From NCBI GenBank assembly GCA_015057505.1, contig SVEG01000011.1, positions 1 to 64,000 of the forward strand: 64,000 nucleotides of DNA. Reading direction: 5' to 3'. This stretch comes from Lachnospiraceae bacterium (GTDB taxonomy: Bacteria > Bacillota > Clostridia > Lachnospirales > Lachnospiraceae). Shown piece after piece: positions 51,675 to 61,410 of the stretch (positions are counted from its first letter, which is position 1; the number at the start of each line of letters is the position of its first letter). A program made the translations under genes and the position numbers. A model generated the notes under the pieces. That model was not told the origin of the DNA. It ran no database searches and saw only the letters and a list, made by a program, of their open reading frames with translations.

Positions 51675-53741
51675 ATGGCAAAATACCTTGTTATTGTGGA
51701 GTCGCCCGCAAAAGTGAAAACAATTAAAAAGTTTCTCGGAAGCAATTATGAAGTATTGGCTTCAAACGGTCATGTGAGAGATTTGCCAAAGAGTCAGCTC
51801 GGAGTTGATGTGGAGAATGATTACGAGCCGAAGTACATTACTATCAGAGGAAAGGGCGATGTTCTTGCAAAGCTTCGCAAGGAAGCCAAGAAAGCAGAGA
51901 AAGTATATCTTGCAACTGACCCTGACCGTGAAGGAGAGGCAATTTCATGGCATCTTGCGAATGTACTTAAGCTTGAAGATAAGAAGGTTAACAGAATAAG
52001 TTTTAATGAGATTACTAAGAATGCGGTAAAGGCATCTCTTAAAGAAGCAAGAGAAATTGATATTGATCTTGTTGATGCACAGCAGACCAGAAGAATACTT
52101 GATCGTATGGTTGGTTACAGAATAAGTCCGGTGCTCTGGGCTAAGGTTAAGAGGGGACTTAGTGCAGGACGAGTGCAGTCTGTTGCTTTGAAGCTTATTT
52201 GTGATCGTGAAGAAGAAATTAATGCATTTATTGCTAAGGAATATTGGACACTTGATGCAAGTGTAAAGGCGGACAAAAACAAAAAGACGTTTGTTGCGAA
52301 ATTTTACGGTGATGCCAAGGGCCGTATTGATATAAATTCCAAGGAAGAGATTGAAAAAATCGTAAAGTCTGTTGAAGGTAAGGAGTTTATTGTTAGTGAA
52401 GTGAAGAGTGGTGAAAGAATAAAGAATGCCCCGCTTCCGTTTATTACGAGTACACTTCAACAAGAGGCTTCGAAGCAACTTAATTTTTCAACACAAAAGA
52501 CGATGAGAATTGCGCAACAGTTGTATGAAGGCGTGGATATTGCGGGACACGGAACAATCGGTGTTATCACATATCTCCGTACCGATTCCGTACGTATTGC
52601 CGATGAGGCAGAGGCTTCCGCAAAGGAATATATAGGTAGTGTATACGGCGAGGAATATCTTGCTAAGTCAGAGCGCAGTACAAAGAAATCGGAAAAGAAG
52701 ATTCAGGACGCACACGAAGCAATCAGACCTACGGATATTGCTCTTACACCGCAGGCGGTTAAGGATTCTCTGTCAAGAGATCAGTATCGTCTTTACCAGT
52801 TGATTTGGAAACGTTTTGTGGCAAGCAGAATGGCAGGGGCAGTTTATTCCACAACCAATGTTAAGTTCAAGACAGGAGACTATATTTTTACGTGCGCAGG
52901 TTCAAAGGTTAAATTTGATGGCTATATGTCAGTGTATGTGGAAGAGGAAGAGAAGCAGGAATCTGACAGTGGATTTGCAAATTTAGAGGTGGGAAGCAAG
53001 CTTATTGTTGAATCGCTTGAGGAAAATCAACATTTTACACAGGCTCCGGCGCATTATACGGAAGCGTCTCTTGTAAAGGCATTAGAGGAGCTGGGAATCG
53101 GTCGTCCCAGTACTTATGCGCCTACAATTACTACAATTCTTGCAAGACATTATATTATAAAAGAGAATAAGAATTTATTTGTGACTGAGCTTGGAGAGGT
53201 TGTTAATAAGCTTATGAACAGGGCTTTTCCTGTTATTGTAGATGTTGAATTTACGGCAAATCTGGAATCTTTGCTCGATAAGGTGGGAGAAGGCACAATA
53301 AATTGGAAGACGGTTGTAAGCAATTTTTATCCGGATCTTGATGAGGCTGTTAAGAATGCCGAGAAGGAACTTGAGGCGGTAGAGATTCACGATGAAGAGA
53401 CAGATGAAATCTGCGAGAGTTGCGGACGTAACATGGTTATTAAATATGGTCCGCATGGTAAATTCCTTGCATGTCCGGGATTTCCGGAATGCCGCAATAC
53501 CAAACCTTATCTTGAAAAAGTGGGCGTAAAGTGTCCGACATGCGACGGTGAGGTGATTCTCCGCAAAACAAAGAAGGGTAGAAAATATTACGGCTGTTCC
53601 AATTATCCGGAATGTGAATTTATGTCATGGCAGAAGCCTTCGGGCAAGAATTGTCCCGAGTGTGGCAAGGCACTTCTTGAAAAGGGCGTTAAGCTTGTAT
53701 GTATAGATGAACAATGCGGTTATGTAGAAGATAAAAAATAA
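51675..53741 (+). CDS. topA: DNA topoisomerase I
   Basis: 688 residues, type IA topoisomerase relaxing negative supercoils. The TOPRIM domain opens LVIVESPAKVKTIKKFLG with LATDPDREGEAISWH; the active-site Tyr is in GVITYLRTDSVRI. Three C-terminal zinc-ribbon segments have CX2C pairs (CESCG, CPTCDG, CPECG with their partner cysteines). Length is typical. TATAAGGGG precedes the ATG. Downstream of dprA and upstream of codY, as in Bacillus, but without the xerC and clpQY genes that lie between topA and codY there. Confidence 0.97.
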   Translation: MAKYLVIVESPAKVKTIKKFLGSNYEVLASNGHVRDLPKSQLGVDVENDYEPKYITIRGKGDVLAKLRKEAKKAEKVYLATDPDREGEAISWHLANVLKLEDKKVNRISFNEITKNAVKASLKEAREIDIDLVDAQQTRRILDRMVGYRISPVLWAKVKRGLSAGRVQSVALKLICDREEEINAFIAKEYWTLDASVKADKNKKTFVAKFYGDAKGRIDINSKEEIEKIVKSVEGKEFIVSEVKSGERIKNAPLPFITSTLQQEASKQLNFSTQKTMRIAQQLYEGVDIAGHGTIGVITYLRTDSVRIADEAEASAKEYIGSVYGEEYLAKSERSTKKSEKKIQDAHEAIRPTDIALTPQAVKDSLSRDQYRLYQLIWKRFVASRMAGAVYSTTNVKFKTGDYIFTCAGSKVKFDGYMSVYVEEEEKQESDSGFANLEVGSKLIVESLEENQHFTQAPAHYTEASLVKALEELGIGRPSTYAPTITTILARHYIIKENKNLFVTELGEVVNKLMNRAFPVIVDVEFTANLESLLDKVGEGTINWKTVVSNFYPDLDEAVKNAEKELEAVEIHDEETDEICESCGRNMVIKYGPHGKFLACPGFPECRNTKPYLEKVGVKCPTCDGEVILRKTKKGRKYYGCSNYPECEFMSWQKPSGKNCPECGKALLEKGVKLVCIDEQCGYVEDKK

Positions 53742-53873
53742 AAAAAGTGTGTATTTATTATATTTTACTAAAATTGCAAGAAAATATTGATTTATCTATA
53801 AATGTGTGTTAATATTTTAAATATAATAACAGAATCGTTGTATAAGAAGTGTTAATGAAGGAGGAAAAAGGCA

Positions 53874-54644
53874 ATGAGTGTGCAGTTATTAGATAAGACA
53901 CGTAAGATCAACAAGCTTTTACACAATAACAATTCACATAAGGTAATATTTAATGATATTTGTGAAGTTCTTAGCGGTGTACTATATTCTAACATTTTGG
54001 TAATCAGTAAGAAGGGAAAACTTCTCGGAATCAGCAACTGGAGTGCCGTTGATGAGATTACCGAATTGATTGTTGATTCGGTCGGCGGCCATGTAGATGC
54101 TCTGTTTAATGAGCGTTTGCTTAGTGTTTTATCCACAAAGGAAAATGTTAATCTTGCAACCTTAGGTTTTACGGAGGATAATGTAAGAAAATATCAGGCT
54201 ATTATTGCACCGATTAATATTGCAGGTGAAAGACTCGGTACGCTTTTTATTTACAAGAGTGATAGCCAATATGAAATTGACGATATCATCTTGAGTGAAT
54301 ATGGTACAACGGTTGTGGGACTTGAAATGATGCGTTCGGTTAATGAGGAGAATGCAGAAGAGAATCGTAAGGTGCAGATTGTAAGATCTGCAATCGGAAC
54401 ACTTTCTTTCTCTGAACTTGAAGCAATATCACACATTTTTGAAGAACTTGACGGTAACGAGGGAATTCTTGTTGCAAGCAAGATTGCTGACAGAGTTGGT
54501 ATTACACGTTCGGTTATTGTTAATGCGCTTCGCAAGTTTGAGAGTGCCGGTGTAATTGAATCACGTTCATCAGGTATGAAGGGAACATATATCAAAGTTC
54601 TCAATGATGTGGTGTTCGATGAACTTAAGAAGATGAATAAGTAA
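53874..54644 (+). CDS. codY: GTP-sensing pleiotropic repressor CodY
   Basis: 256 residues. N-terminal GAF domain for isoleucine/valine, a linker helix, and a C-terminal winged helix-turn-helix with GILVASKIADRVGITRSVIVNALRKFESAGVIES. CodY represses nutrient-scavenging genes and, in Bacillus, motility genes, when GTP and branched-chain amino acids are plentiful. AAGGAGGAAAAAGG lies before the ATG. It is a separate unit, closed by a strong terminator before the flagellar operon. CodY control of the arc and flagellar genes here is plausible but I found no strong CodY box. Confidence 0.97.
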   Translation: MSVQLLDKTRKINKLLHNNNSHKVIFNDICEVLSGVLYSNILVISKKGKLLGISNWSAVDEITELIVDSVGGHVDALFNERLLSVLSTKENVNLATLGFTEDNVRKYQAIIAPINIAGERLGTLFIYKSDSQYEIDDIILSEYGTTVVGLEMMRSVNEENAEENRKVQIVRSAIGTLSFSELEAISHIFEELDGNEGILVASKIADRVGITRSVIVNALRKFESAGVIESRSSGMKGTYIKVLNDVVFDELKKMNK

Positions 54645-54687
54645 TTAATAAAAGAATATTTCTGTGAAAAGGATTTTTACAGTATAT

Positions 54688-54721
54688 AAAAGGATTTATG
54701 CCATAAACATAAATCCTTTTT
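54688..54721 (+). terminator. intrinsic terminator of codY
   Basis: AAAAGGATTTATG pairs with CATAAATCCTTTT around CCATAAA, followed by TGTTTTT. It separates codY from the flagellar operon. Confidence 0.85.
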
Positions 54722-54781
54722 GTTTTTCTATAAAATACCAAACTAACGAAATAAATGGTTTGTTTCGGCATTAAACACTAT

Positions 54782-54880
54782 ATGTAGTATAGGAAATTAG
54801 GACTAAATACTACATTTTTGGGAATAAATTCCTAAAAAACGACAAATTTACCTTGTGTTTTTGCCAATATATTTTATAAT
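54782..54880 (+). promoter_or_regulatory. promoter region of the flagellar operon with inverted repeats
   Basis: ATGTAGTA (54782-54789) and TACTACAT (54808-54815) form a perfect inverted repeat with an 18-base gap; GGAAT/ATTCC (54821-54832) is a second small palindrome. A sigma-28-like pair CAAA (54843), 16 bases, GCCAATAT (54863) overlaps a sigma-A-like pair TTGTGT (54853), 16 bases, TATAAT (54875). The repeats lie just upstream of both and could be an operator. Confidence 0.5.
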
Positions 54881-54932
54881 AGTAGTATGGGCATTGTGTC
54901 GGAATATGTCTATTTTTGAAGGAGGTACCAAG

Positions 54933-55316
54933 ATGATTAATTCTAATGCTTTCAGTTATATAAATGTTCTTGATAAGGCTGCAGATGCAAGCTGGGTACG
55001 TAACACAGTACTTGCCAATAACATTGCGAATGCAAGTACACCCAACTATAAAAGACAGGATGTCAGATTTGAAAGTATGCTTGAGAAGGAGCTTAAGAGA
55101 GCAGGTTCGCTTGATAACAGAATAGCTTCACTTAAGCTTAATAATATAACGGCAAGTACATATACGGATATGAGCACATATTCATACAGGCTTGACGGGA
55201 ACAACGTGGATATGGCGACGGAGCAGGCAGAGCTTGCATCCAACCAACTTAAGTATAATGCACTTAATGATGCTATTAACAGCGAGTTTACCAAGATGAG
55301 AACAGCCATGAGCTGA
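54933..55316 (+). CDS. flgB: flagellar basal-body rod protein FlgB
   Basis: 127 residues, proximal rod. The N-terminal helix has VLANNIANASTPNYKRQDVRF, the shared motif of rod and hook proteins, and the C-terminal helix has VDMATEQAELASNQLKYNA. Start ATG behind AAGGAGGT. It is the first gene of the operon; the frame upstream of the ATG is not supported by signals. Confidence 0.96.
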   Translation: MINSNAFSYINVLDKAADASWVRNTVLANNIANASTPNYKRQDVRFESMLEKELKRAGSLDNRIASLKLNNITASTYTDMSTYSYRLDGNNVDMATEQAELASNQLKYNALNDAINSEFTKMRTAMS

Positions 55317-55337
55317 TAAAGAAAGGGGATATGCAAT

Positions 55338-55784
55338 ATGGCAATGTTTAATGCTTTTAATGTCAGTGCTTCAGGACTTACTGCACAGAGACTGAGAATG
55401 GATATATTGTCTGAAAACGTGGCTAATGCGACTACCACAAGAACTTCTGACGGTACACCTTACCGCAGACAGAATGTTGTGTTTGAAGAGAAGAATCAGA
55501 GCCCTTTTCAGGCGGTGTTTAATAACTCTCTGGGGAATCCTAAGTTTGTGGGCAACGGTGTTAAGGTGACACAGATAATTGAGGATTATGAGACCGAGAT
55601 GCCTATGGTTTATGATCCGTCACATCCTGATGCTGACGAGAACGGATATGTTACATATCCCAATGTTAACATCATTACGGAGATGACGGACCTTATTGAT
55701 GCAACAAGAGCATATGAAGCCAATGTTACGGCATTCAATGCAAGTAAATCTATGGCACTTAAAGGTCTTGAGATAGGAAAATAA
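55338..55784 (+). CDS. flgC: flagellar basal-body rod protein FlgC
   Basis: 148 residues, proximal rod. The N-terminus has FNVSASGLTAQRLRMDILSE followed by NVANATTTRTSDGTPYRRQ; the C-terminus has the rod-type EMTDLIDATRAYEANVTAFN. AAAGGGG precedes the ATG. It lies 21 bases after flgB and 16 before fliE. Confidence 0.96.
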   Translation: MAMFNAFNVSASGLTAQRLRMDILSENVANATTTRTSDGTPYRRQNVVFEEKNQSPFQAVFNNSLGNPKFVGNGVKVTQIIEDYETEMPMVYDPSHPDADENGYVTYPNVNIITEMTDLIDATRAYEANVTAFNASKSMALKGLEIGK

Positions 55785-55800
55785 TTCGGAGGAATGATAA

Positions 55801-56109
55801 ATGGATACGGTGCTTACTTCGATTAGTGGCCTGACTACTGATTATTTATCTAAAGGCAATCAGCCGCAGAAAACAGGTGACGGTACTTTTGAGTCGATAA
55901 TGCAGGCGGCGATGGATATTGTTAACGAAGCCAATGATTTAAATACGGCTGCAGAATATGAAGAAATGAAGGTAAGTCTCGGTTATGCGGAGAACACGCA
56001 TGATCTTGCGATTGCACTGGAGAAGGCGGAACTTGCCGTACAGTATACGGTTGCAATCAAGAATAAAGTGATTGAAGCGTACAAAGAGATAATGAATATG
56101 CAGATTTAA
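55801..56109 (+). CDS. fliE: flagellar hook-basal body complex protein FliE
   Basis: 102 residues, the adapter that joins the MS ring to the rod. The C-terminal half contains AMDIVNEANDLNTAAEYEEM and LEKAELAVQYTVAIKNKVIE, typical for FliE. Ribosome binding site CGGAGGA. Position between flgC and fliF is the standard order. Confidence 0.95.
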   Translation: MDTVLTSISGLTTDYLSKGNQPQKTGDGTFESIMQAAMDIVNEANDLNTAAEYEEMKVSLGYAENTHDLAIALEKAELAVQYTVAIKNKVIEAYKEIMNMQI

Positions 56110-56126
56110 TTTAGGTGGAGAAGGAT

Positions 56127-57734
56127 ATGCCGGAACAGGTTCAAAAATATTTAACAAAAATAAAAGACTTTTGGGATAAATTTGAGGCCAAGCAGAAGAA
56201 GATTTTTATAAGCGTACTGGCTTTTGTTGTTGTTGCCATCGTTATTCTTGTTTTCGTCATGACGAGGACGGAATATGAGATGCTTATATCATGTTCTTCG
56301 GCTACTGAGGCTAATGAGGTTAAGAAGGTTCTTGATTCCAATCCCGATATTGAATACAGGATTACGGGTAGCAACAAGGTGTTTGAGGTTGTTTCGGAGG
56401 ATTATCAGACCGCTTTCTATCTTTTGGTGGAGAATGACGTCCCTTCCAGTGGATATACATGGGAAGGCTTAACATCGGGCAATAGCTGGAGTACAACCAA
56501 TTCTGAAAGGAAATATCAGGAGAAGCTTCTTAAAGAGTCAAGAATTGAGACAATCCTTAAGATGTATGAATACATTAAGAATGCTAAGGTGGAGCTTAGT
56601 ATTCCGGAGGAAAGCTACAGTGTACTCAGCAAGGAGGAAGAGACTACGGCTAATGTTACATTGGAACTTAGTAATTCACTTCCGTCGGGAGTTGGCGAGA
56701 CGCTTGCCAAGACTATTGCATATATGGTTGGTAATGAGACTACGGACCATATCGTAATTCTTGACACCAAGATGAATATTGTTTTCTCAGGAAGACCGGA
56801 TTCCAACGATAATTCTTACGAGGTTAGCGAGAAGAATAAGACTACGGCGCAGATGGAGAATTCATTAAGTAGTAAGCTTAATACACTTCTTTTGTCGGTT
56901 GGGCCGTATGATGTAGCAACTGTAGTGCCAACGCTTGTTGTTGATTACAGTGTGACCAATACACAGAAGATAACTTACAGTATTCCGGAGGGAAGAGACG
57001 AAGGTTATAAGACAGAGTATTATTATACATATCAGGAAGGAAGCTATACGGGCGGAGAAGTAGGTGCGGCTTCCAATGACTCAGAAGAAGGAACGACTTA
57101 CGAGATTAACGACGGAGGGACTTCAAGCTATTCCGAGACAATTCAGGAGTTGTACGCACTTAATGAGGTTGTGGAGCAGATTCAGGGTGAATCAGGTGTG
57201 ATTCAGCTGGAGGATTCAAGCCTTGCCATTTCACTTACGATTTACAAGGCTTATGATGAAGATGTGCTTCGTGACAGAGGTGAACTTGATGAGATAAGTT
57301 TTGAACAGTATAAAGAAGAGCATGAAGAGATTATTCGGCAGGAGGTTCCTGAGGATTTGTATGCTTTTATAGAGGCGGCATCAGGAATTCCGGCAGAGAA
57401 TATAGAGATTTTAATTAATCAGATACCTTTCTTCAAAGGAAGTATTGAAGAACCGTTTAACTGGGTGAGATATGTTCCGCTCCTTGTACTTGCAATCATT
57501 GTAGGTTTGCTTGCATTTGTAGTATACAGAAGCACCAAGGCTGTGGAGGTTACGGAGATGGAGCCGGAGCTTTCCGTAGAGGCACTTTTGGAGGCTACCA
57601 AGCAGCAGCCGCTTGAAGATATTGACTTTATGGAGAAGTCGGAAGCACGTAAGGTTATTGAACGGTTTGTTGATGAAAATCCCGAGGCGGTTGCAACCTT
57701 ACTTCGCAACTGGCTTGATAACGGTTGGGGGTAA
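56127..57734 (+). CDS. fliF: flagellar M-ring protein FliF
   Basis: 535 residues forming the MS ring in the inner membrane. Membrane helix 1 at about 24-44; ring-building motifs with LVENDVPSSGYTWEGL; a variable region (about 280-345) rich in Ser, Thr and Gly; membrane helix 2 at about 450-470; and the FliG-binding C-terminus (RKVIERFVDENPEAVATLLRNWL cut short here). The ATG at 56127 follows GGTGGAGAAGGA; a GTG at 56115 is the alternative. It is followed by fliG after six bases. Confidence 0.95.
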   Translation: MPEQVQKYLTKIKDFWDKFEAKQKKIFISVLAFVVVAIVILVFVMTRTEYEMLISCSSATEANEVKKVLDSNPDIEYRITGSNKVFEVVSEDYQTAFYLLVENDVPSSGYTWEGLTSGNSWSTTNSERKYQEKLLKESRIETILKMYEYIKNAKVELSIPEESYSVLSKEEETTANVTLELSNSLPSGVGETLAKTIAYMVGNETTDHIVILDTKMNIVFSGRPDSNDNSYEVSEKNKTTAQMENSLSSKLNTLLLSVGPYDVATVVPTLVVDYSVTNTQKITYSIPEGRDEGYKTEYYYTYQEGSYTGGEVGAASNDSEEGTTYEINDGGTSSYSETIQELYALNEVVEQIQGESGVIQLEDSSLAISLTIYKAYDEDVLRDRGELDEISFEQYKEEHEEIIRQEVPEDLYAFIEAASGIPAENIEILINQIPFFKGSIEEPFNWVRYVPLLVLAIIVGLLAFVVYRSTKAVEVTEMEPELSVEALLEATKQQPLEDIDFMEKSEARKVIERFVDENPEAVATLLRNWLDNGWG

Positions 57735-57740
57735 TCATTT

Positions 57741-58763
57741 ATGGCAGGACAGACAATGAGAGCATCGGATTTGGACGGTTTACAAAAAGCGGCGGTTTTG
57801 CTTATTGCACTCGGACCGGAGAAATCCTCGATGATATTTAAACATTTACGAGAAGATGAGATAGAGCAGCTTACACTTGAGATTGCTAATACAAGAAGTA
57901 TTTCTTCACAGGTTAAGGAAGATATTCTGAATGAGTTTTATCAGATATGCCTTGCACAGCAGTATATTGCTGAGGGTGGTATCAACTATGCCAAGGAGCT
58001 TCTTGAGAAGGCACTCGGAACAGAGAAAGCGATGGAGGTTATCAGCAAGCTTACGTCCTCGCTTCAGGTACGTCCTTTCGAGTTTGTAAGAAAGACGGAG
58101 CCGGCACAGCTTCTCAACTTTATTCAGGACGAGCATCCTCAGACAATTGCTTTGATATTGTCATATTTGCCGGCCAATCAGGCTGCACAGGTGGTATCTG
58201 CATTGTCACTTGAGAAGCAGGCAGACGTTGCCAAGCGTATCGCTAAGATGGACAGAACATCACCTGATGTAATTAAAGAAGTTGAGCATGTATTGGAGCG
58301 TAAGCTTTCATCACTTGTAAACCAGGATTACACAATTATCGGTGGTGTGGATGCTATCGTAGATATCTTGAATACTGTAGACAGAAGTACAGAGAAGCAT
58401 ATTCTCGAGAATTTGGAGATAGAAGATCCCGAACTTGCAGACGAGATCAGAAGGAAGATGTTCGTATTCGAGGATATCTTGTTGCTTGATGATAAGACGA
58501 TACAGAGAGTTCTTCGTGAGGTTGATAATAACGATATCGCAATCGCACTTAAGGGTGCCAACGAAGAAGTTCAGAATGCAATCTTTAACAATATGTCCAA
58601 GCGTCTTGTTGTTATGACGAAGGAAAATATGGAATTTATGGGACCTGTGCGTCTTAAGGATGTTGAGGAAGCACAGCAGAAGATTGTATCGGTTATCAGA
58701 CGTCTCGAGGATGCAGGCGAAATTGTAATTGCACGAGGCGGAGGTGACGAGATCGTTGTCTAA
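57741..58763 (+). CDS. fliG: flagellar motor switch protein FliG
   Basis: 340 residues of the switch complex, which converts CheY-P binding to rotor reversal and carries torque. The N-terminal domain binds FliF, the middle domain has the DEHPQTIALIL motif, and the C-terminal domain carries the charged torque helix with LLDDKTIQRVLREVDNNDI. GGGGGT lies nine bases before the ATG. It overlaps fliH by eight bases. Confidence 0.96.
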   Translation: MAGQTMRASDLDGLQKAAVLLIALGPEKSSMIFKHLREDEIEQLTLEIANTRSISSQVKEDILNEFYQICLAQQYIAEGGINYAKELLEKALGTEKAMEVISKLTSSLQVRPFEFVRKTEPAQLLNFIQDEHPQTIALILSYLPANQAAQVVSALSLEKQADVAKRIAKMDRTSPDVIKEVEHVLERKLSSLVNQDYTIIGGVDAIVDILNTVDRSTEKHILENLEIEDPELADEIRRKMFVFEDILLLDDKTIQRVLREVDNNDIAIALKGANEEVQNAIFNNMSKRLVVMTKENMEFMGPVRLKDVEEAQQKIVSVIRRLEDAGEIVIARGGGDEIVV

Positions 58764-59595
58764 TATAGTCAAATCTTTTTTGATAAATAGTGGTGAAGAT
58801 AAGCGTGTAATAGATTATAACGAATTAATACAAGAAAAGATAAGACTTGCTGAAGAAGCGCGTAAAGCGGCTGAGTTTGAGCCGTTTAATGAAGAAGGTG
58901 AGACCGGAATAGAGGATTTTGACGACGGGTTTACACTTGGACTTAATGCAGAAGTTGTAGAAGTTGATGATGATGCACTTGCGCAACTTATGGCAGAACA
59001 GGAGCAGGCACGGGTTGCAGCGGATGATGTTATAGCGCAGGCAAATGCGGAAGCGGAACAGATCTTAGCGAATGCCAAGAAGGAAGCGAATGCAATGTGG
59101 GAGAAGGCTTATGCAGAAGCCAAAAGAGACGGTTATGAAGCCGGAATCAAGGATGGACGCATAGAGGTTGACCGCATGCGTAATGATTTTCTTAAGGAAA
59201 AGAAACAGCAGCAGAATGAATATGTAGAGATGCTTGAAAGTATGGAGAGCGACCTTGTAGGGATTATGCTTGAGGTGTTCGAGAAAGTCACTAAGGTGCT
59301 CAGTGCAGATAAGAAGGACATAATGGTTCACCTTATTGATAATGCGCTTAATCATATTGAGAGCAGTAAGGAATTTGTTATTCGCGTTTCCAAGGACGAT
59401 TATCAGTTTGTTACAAAACATAAGGAATTTTTGCAGGAAGCCGTTCCGCAGAACGGTTCGCTTGAGATAGTCAAGGACGCAACTCTTGAAAGGAACCAGT
59501 GCCTTATAGAGACAGATGGCGGAATATTTGATTGCAGTCTGGATGTTCAGCTTGAGAATCTTATTATGGATGTCAAAGCATTATCCTGCATGTAG
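58756..59595 (+). CDS. fliH: flagellar assembly protein FliH
   Basis: 279 residues. Long central helix with alanine and glutamate (about 55-125, including QANAEAEQILANAKKEANAM) and a C-terminal FliH/HrpE-type domain. It holds the FliI ATPase at the export gate. The start is the TTG at 58756 with GGAGGTGA eight bases upstream; a TTG at 58729 lies deeper in fliG without a ribosome binding site. Sequence identity among FliH proteins is low, so the call rests on composition, length and position between fliG and fliI. Confidence 0.88.
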   Translation: MSNIVKSFLINSGEDKRVIDYNELIQEKIRLAEEARKAAEFEPFNEEGETGIEDFDDGFTLGLNAEVVEVDDDALAQLMAEQEQARVAADDVIAQANAEAEQILANAKKEANAMWEKAYAEAKRDGYEAGIKDGRIEVDRMRNDFLKEKKQQQNEYVEMLESMESDLVGIMLEVFEKVTKVLSADKKDIMVHLIDNALNHIESSKEFVIRVSKDDYQFVTKHKEFLQEAVPQNGSLEIVKDATLERNQCLIETDGGIFDCSLDVQLENLIMDVKALSCM

Positions 59596-59609
59596 AAGGC
59601 GGAATATAA

Positions 59610-60935
59610 GTGGAAAATAATAAGTATGATAAATATCTTACTGTTACAGAACACAGTTTTATAAAAAAACTCGGCAGAGTAGTTAAGATGGTTGGTCTCA
59701 CGATTGAGTCGCTCGGACCTGATGCTAATCTTAACGATCTTTGTATTATCCGTTCGGCCGAGAATAAGAATCAGGTTGTTTTCTCTGAAGTGGTAGGCTT
59801 CAGGGACAGGAGAGTTCTTCTCATGCCATACGGGAGTATGGATGGTATCGGACCGGGTGCGATTGTGGAAAATACGGGCTCGGCATTCAAGCTTAATGTA
59901 GGCGAGCATATGCTTGGGCAGGTCCTTGACGGACTTGGAATGCCGCTTGAAGAATCAGACAATTTTACATACGATGCAACGAAATGTACATATTCTGTTG
60001 AGGCGGCACCACCGGATCCTATGGAACGCAAGATTATTGATGAGCCGTTGTCACTCGGGGTACGTGCTGTAGACGGGCTTCTTACGGTAGGTAAGGGACA
60101 AAGAATCGGTATTTTCGCGGGTAGTGGTGTAGGAAAGAGTACACTTCTTGGTATGTTTGCGAGAAATACCAGGGCGGACATAAATGTTATTGCCCTTATC
60201 GGAGAACGAGGAAGAGAAGTAAGGGAGTTCGTGGAACGAGACCTTGGCGAAGAGGGTATGAGGCGGAGTGTTCTTGTTGTGGCAACTTCTGACAAACCTG
60301 CACTTATCCGTAAAAAGGCGGCAATGACTGCGACGGCAATTGCAGAGTATTTCAGGGATCAGGGCAAGGATGTTCTTCTTATGATGGACTCGCTGACGCG
60401 TTTTTCAATGGCACAGCGAGAGATTGGTCTTGCTTCGGGCGAGCCTCCCGTATCAAGAGGCTATCCTCCGAGTGTATACAGTGAGATGCCGAGACTTCTT
60501 GAACGTGCCGGTAATGCAGCGGAGGGCTCGATTACAGGACTTTATACAGTGCTTGTAGACGGTGATGATTTTAATGAGCCGATAACAGATACGGCAAGAA
60601 GTATTCTTGACGGGCATATAATGTTGACAAGAAAGCTTGCGCAGAAGAATCATTATCCGGCGATAGATGTTTTGCAGAGTATATCACGTGTTATGTCTCA
60701 GATTGTTGACAGGGACCATAAACGAATTGCGGGTAAGCTGAAGAATGTCCTCGCAACATATCAGGAGGCAGAGGATCTGATAAATATAGGCGCTTATAAG
60801 AGCGGAAGTAATAAAAATATTGATTATGCGGTTGAAAAAATAGATGCAGTCAATGAATTTTTGTGTCAGGATGTCGATGAAAAGGAGAGTTTTGAGGTCA
60901 CGATACAAAAATTAGAAGAAATTTTTGCTGAGTAG
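59610..60935 (+). CDS. fliI: flagellum-specific export ATPase FliI
   Basis: 441 residues of the rotary F1-type family. Walker A is [12 protein letters not shown], followed by [13 protein letters not shown] and Walker [12 protein letters not shown]; the tail has a FliI-type helical bundle. It energises loading of substrates for the flagellar type III exporter. The GTG start at 59610 has AAGGCGGA seven bases upstream. fliJ follows after 11 bases. Confidence 0.97.
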   Translation: MENNKYDKYLTVTEHSFIKKLGRVVKMVGLTIESLGPDANLNDLCIIRSAENKNQVVFSEVVGFRDRRVLLMPYGSMDGIGPGAIVENTGSAFKLNVGEHMLGQVLDGLGMPLEESDNFTYDATKCTYSVEAAPPDPMERKIIDEPLSLGVRAVDGLLTVGKGQRIGIFAGSGVGKSTLLGMFARNTRADINVIALIGERGREVREFVERDLGEEGMRRSVLVVATSDKPALIRKKAAMTATAIAEYFRDQGKDVLLMMDSLTRFSMAQREIGLASGEPPVSRGYPPSVYSEMPRLLERAGNAAEGSITGLYTVLVDGDDFNEPITDTARSILDGHIMLTRKLAQKNHYPAIDVLQSISRVMSQIVDRDHKRIAGKLKNVLATYQEAEDLINIGAYKSGSNKNIDYAVEKIDAVNEFLCQDVDEKESFEVTIQKLEEIFAE

Positions 60936-60946
60936 GTGAAGAAATC

Positions 60947-61396
60947 GTGAAGAAATTCCGATATAGTATGCAGAATATTCTCGACGTAAAGTACAGACTT
61001 GAAGATGTGGCAAAAGGAGAGTATTCGGTTGCACAGGGATTGCTGAATGAGGAACTTCGCAAACTTGATTTACTGTACACGCAACTTCGCGAGTATGAAA
61101 AGGAATTAACACTTCTTGTATCGGGAAAGCTTGATTTTCGTGAGATTACTTTTCAAGAGAATGCTATTGAACATAAAAAAAATATGATTAAAGAGCAGAG
61201 GAAAAATGTAATTGCGGCAGAGAAGGCTGTTGAGAAGGCGAGAAAGAAGCTTAATGATGTTATGGTCGAGAGAAAGACACATGAACTTCTTAAGGAACGG
61301 AGTCTTGAGCAGTACATGAAGGATCTCAACAAAGAAGAGTCTACGGAAGTGGATGAGCTGGTAAGTTTTAGGTACAACGGAAGTAAAGATGAGTAA
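60947..61396 (+). CDS. fliJ: flagellar export protein FliJ
   Basis: 149 residues, almost wholly coiled coil (RYSMQNILDVKYRLEDVAKG, then two long charged helices). FliJ is the central stalk of the FliI hexamer and a chaperone-escort factor. The GTG at 60947 follows AGGTGA. The call uses position after fliI, length and heptad pattern. Confidence 0.9.
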   Translation: MKKFRYSMQNILDVKYRLEDVAKGEYSVAQGLLNEELRKLDLLYTQLREYEKELTLLVSGKLDFREITFQENAIEHKKNMIKEQRKNVIAAEKAVEKARKKLNDVMVERKTHELLKERSLEQYMKDLNKEESTEVDELVSFRYNGSKDE

Positions 61397-61410
61397 AGCA
61401 GGTGGAAAAA

